Shown: in pieces, positions 61,993-64,000 of the stretch
Numbering within the stretch: position 1 is the stretch's first letter
Layout of the letters: each line of letters begins with the position of its first letter
NCBI RefSeq assembly: GCF_025215155.1
Contig: NZ_JALHAM010000121.1
DNA: 64,000 nt
DNA from: Dryocola clanedunensis
GTDB taxonomy: Bacteria > Pseudomonadota > Gammaproteobacteria > Enterobacterales > Enterobacteriaceae
Strand: one strand, 5' to 3'
Position numbers and translations under genes: made by a program
Notes under the pieces: model-generated
What the model was told of the DNA's origin: nothing
What the model saw: the letters and a program-made list of their open reading frames with translations, nothing else
Database searches by the model: none

Positions 61993-62087
61993 GCTTTCCG
62001 CACACTTCCCTTCCCCCACGATGACCTCACACCAACCAAAAGAACCTAAACAGAACATTTGTTACACTCCCTCCCGGCCTGTTTAAA

Positions 62088-62103
62088 TGTGATACAGCTC
62101 AAA
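62088..62103 (+). promoter_or_regulatory. Candidate CRP site before the sugar operon
   Basis: TGTGA-TACAGC-TCAAA matches the CRP core TGTGA-N6-TCACA at 9 of 10 positions, preceded by the favourable AAA. It lies 183 nt before the rpiB-type gene, reasonable for catabolite control. A further inverted repeat CGCCGG...CCGGCG (62228-62252) lies nearer the gene. Confidence 0.5.
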
Positions 62104-62286
62104 ACATCGCCACCAAACCGTCTGCAAGGCGTAAAAAGGCTTTTATGTCGTCTTCATTCTTGTTAAACAATGTATCAAATGCTCGTTAATGGAACTTATG
62201 CTCATCCCTGCCAGCGTCCACCACATTCGCCGGCGCAGCGCTTAAACCGGCGTTGAAGAAATGAGCAATAATCAGAGGTGAACTTA

Positions 62287-62757
62287 ATGAAGATCGCAAT
62301 TGGTGCCGATGACGCGGCCACTGAACTAAAAGAGCTGGTGAAAAAACACCTGGAAGAACGGGGGCTTGAAGTGGGCGACTTTAGTCATGATATGGCTGAA
62401 CCCCGCCTTATCTATCCAGACATTGCGTTTAATCTGGCAACCGCTATTCGCGAGGGAAAGTTTGCTCGCGGCATATTGCTGTGCGGCACCGGCATTGGGA
62501 TGGCGATTGTCGCTAATAAAGTCGCAGGCATTCGCGCAGCGCAATGCCACGATAGCTACTCTGCCGAGCGCGCCCGGAAAAGCAACAATGCGCAAATTAT
62601 GACGCTCGGTGCTCGGGTGATCGGCCACCAGCTTGCCCTGACGATAATTGATACCTGGCTTGCAGCCGAATATGAAATTGGCCGCTCTACCCGCAACGTA
62701 GAGCGAATCGATTACTACGACGCAATGACGCATTCAGCATCTCAGGACGACAAATAA
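62287..62757 (+). CDS. RpiB/LacA/LacB-family sugar-phosphate isomerase
   Basis: Aldose-ketose phosphate isomerase fold, 156 residues from the ATG at 62287, where AGGTG lies 6 nt ahead; an upstream GTG (62278) overlaps that ribosome site. Conserved motifs are IAIGADDAATELKE, the catalytic-Cys-containing CGTGIGMAIVANKV and the NAQIMTLGARVIG helix. Beside a pdxA2 gene such isomerases typically act on four-carbon sugar phosphates (for example erythrulose-4-phosphate) rather than ribose-5-phosphate. The precise substrate is inferred from context only. Confidence 0.9.
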   Translation: MKIAIGADDAATELKELVKKHLEERGLEVGDFSHDMAEPRLIYPDIAFNLATAIREGKFARGILLCGTGIGMAIVANKVAGIRAAQCHDSYSAERARKSNNAQIMTLGARVIGHQLALTIIDTWLAAEYEIGRSTRNVERIDYYDAMTHSASQDDK

Positions 62758-62837
62758 AGGGTGCATTCATGCAAACCCCGGCACACCTGCCCGGCGAATG
62801 TCACGCCGCGCATCTGTTAATAAAGTGAGGAATGGTT

Positions 62838-63854
62838 ATGACAGTACCCGTAATTGCGCTGGTTCTTGGCGATCCTGCAGGCGTAGGCCCGGAGTTGGTG
62901 GCTAAAGTCCTTTCGCAGCAAGCGTTCCGCGCGCAGGCAAACATTATTATCGTGGCCGATCGTAAGGAAGTTCAAACAGGGATGGACATCGCTGAACGGA
63001 CTTTCCCCTACCGGGAGATAAGCCACACGGCAGAAGTCGATTTTACGGATGACGAAATCCTGCTTTTGCACCACAGCGGTAGCCATCCTTCCGCCATCGA
63101 ACACGGTAAAGCGACGCCGCAAAGCGGCGTCTATATTCTTGAGACTTTGCGAAAAGCGCTGGATCTGACGCAGCAGGGCATCGCCGATGCCCTCTGTTTT
63201 GCGCCGTTAAATAAAGAAGCCATGCACCTGGGCGGCCTTGAGTTCAGCGATGAACTGCACTGGTTTAAGCATCAATTAAACTGGGACAAATTCTGCTGTG
63301 AAGTCAACGTAGTCGATGACGTCTGGGCCGGGCGGGCCACCTCCCACATTCCGTTTCGTGATATCGTCGACAATCTGACCACCGATGGCATCCTGGCGAC
63401 GGTGGAACTGATGCACCAGACTTTATTGCAGGCAGGATACGAAGAGCCACGCATTGCCGTACAGGCGTTAAATCCGCACGGGGGCGAAAATGGTCTCTTC
63501 GGGGATGAAGAACAGACGGTTATCAAACCGGCCATTGAGCAGGCCAGAGCCAAAGGGCTTGCGGTGTTTGGTCCCTACCCCGGTGACACGACCTGGAAAG
63601 CGATGCAGGCGGAGAAGCTCAATGCCGTGGTGGCGATGTACCACGACCAGTTCTCTACGGCGCTAAAAATGCTGAGCTTCGATCGCGGCGTCACCATTCA
63701 GGCAGGATTACCGGTGCCGATTGCTACCGCGAATCACGGCACGGCCTATAACCTGTATGGCAAGAACGCAGCCTCCCCGACCGCCTTCGAACAGGCGTTT
63801 CTGCTGGCGGTACGGATGGCAAAAGGTCATCACCGTCAGTCCACCAGCCAGTAG
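62838..63854 (+). CDS. pdxA2: PdxA2-type 4-phospho-hydroxyacid oxidative decarboxylase
   Basis: NAD-dependent enzyme of the PdxA family. The PdxA2 subgroup acts in catabolism of four-carbon sugar acids (D-threonate/D-erythronate), oxidising the 4-phosphate and decarboxylating it to dihydroxyacetone phosphate, rather than in vitamin B6 synthesis. The 338-residue protein has LVLGDPAGVGPEL, the metal-site His in ALNPHGGENG, and YHDQFSTALKM. Start at 62838 is favoured because AGG is 7 nt ahead; an ATG at 62832 is too close to it. Third of three codirectional genes. Confidence 0.9.
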   Translation: MTVPVIALVLGDPAGVGPELVAKVLSQQAFRAQANIIIVADRKEVQTGMDIAERTFPYREISHTAEVDFTDDEILLLHHSGSHPSAIEHGKATPQSGVYILETLRKALDLTQQGIADALCFAPLNKEAMHLGGLEFSDELHWFKHQLNWDKFCCEVNVVDDVWAGRATSHIPFRDIVDNLTTDGILATVELMHQTLLQAGYEEPRIAVQALNPHGGENGLFGDEEQTVIKPAIEQARAKGLAVFGPYPGDTTWKAMQAEKLNAVVAMYHDQFSTALKMLSFDRGVTIQAGLPVPIATANHGTAYNLYGKNAASPTAFEQAFLLAVRMAKGHHRQSTSQ

Positions 63855-63924
63855 CATGCCGGCCTGTTCGCAGCCGTGAAACCGGCTGCGCTTCAGGAAG
63901 CCGCTGCCGCTCAGGAGTCACCCT

Positions 63925-64000
63925 ATGAATTCACTTATTGTTGGCGTTAATACCGCCATGTTCGATGGTATCGATGCTGATATTGCTTTTCGCACTATCA
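63925..64000 (+). CDS. Sugar phosphate isomerase/epimerase (TIM barrel), start of gene cut by right edge
   Basis: Only 25 codons are present (MNSLIVGVNTAMFDGIDADI...). Ribosome site AGGAG lies 7 nt ahead of the ATG. A short first strand and an aliphatic start fit xylose-isomerase-like TIM barrels (family of hydroxypyruvate isomerases, OtnI and related), which commonly accompany pdxA2. The assignment rests on so few residues that it is tentative. Confidence 0.45.
   Translation, partial: MNSLIVGVNTAMFDGIDADIAFRTI

Overview
The window is a chromosomal segment of an enterobacterium. Gene order matches the uvrY to flagellar region IIIa/IIIb to dcm stretch of Escherichia coli and Salmonella: glyW-cysT-leuZ, pgsA, uvrC, uvrY, sdiA, tcyN-tcyL-dcyD-tcyJ, fliZ-fliA-fliC / fliDST, amyA, yedD, fliE / fliF-R, rcsA, dsrB, yodD, dsrA, yedP, dgcQ, yodC, yedI, vsr, dcm, yedJ, a porin, mtfA. 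Codon use looks moderately GC-rich. The protein sequences, from memory of the families, suggest the Enterobacter cloacae complex or a close relative such as Leclercia or Lelliottia. Species cannot be fixed from the window alone.

Layout. 1-4910 (minus) is the N-terminal part of a very large autotransporter adhesin that runs off the left edge. 5.6-5.9 kb is a three-tRNA operon behind pgsA-uvrC-uvrY. 9.6-14.3 kb holds yecF, the quorum-sensing regulator SdiA and the cystine uptake / D-cysteine desulfhydrase genes. 14.4-37 kb is flagellar: the sigma-28 / FliZ unit, flagellin, cap and chaperones, then fliE and the fliF-K and fliL-R operons. Between amyA-yedD and fliE sit two genes foreign to the E. 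coli K-12 order: a TPR-glycosyltransferase and a CDP-glycerol glycerophosphotransferase-like protein. They are the best candidates for flagellin or surface-glycan modification. 37-46 kb is the conserved rcsA-dsrB-yodD-dsrA-yedP-dgcQ-yodC-yedI-vsr-dcm-yedJ block, with an extra MarA-type AraC regulator inserted divergently next to dgcQ.

46-53.5 kb is rich in surface proteins: an OmpS/YedS-type general porin, an Ail/Lom protein, a small beta-barrel outer membrane protein and a truncated TpsB (two-partner secretion) remnant, plus mtfA, tRNA-Asn and an AI-2E family transporter. 53.5-59.6 kb is a compact glgB-glgC-glgP operon that lacks glgX and glgA, so it looks like a reduced or second glycogen cluster. 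60-62 kb holds an 84-residue orphan and a DUF2254 membrane protein. 62.3-64 kb begins a sugar-acid/tetrose-type catabolic operon (RpiB/LacAB isomerase, PdxA2, TIM-barrel isomerase cut by the right edge).

The most unexpected non-coding structure is a 139-bp element present twice in inverted orientation (52140-52278 and 61820-61958). The copies differ at about nine positions with no gaps, and each is bracketed by duplicated copies of a locally different stem-loop. This looks like an undescribed small mobile or MITE-like element tied to transcription-terminator hairpins. REP-like palindromes, sigma-28 promoters for fliC and fliD, an RcsAB-type box before rcsA, the DsrA sRNA and many Rho-independent terminators are also visible.
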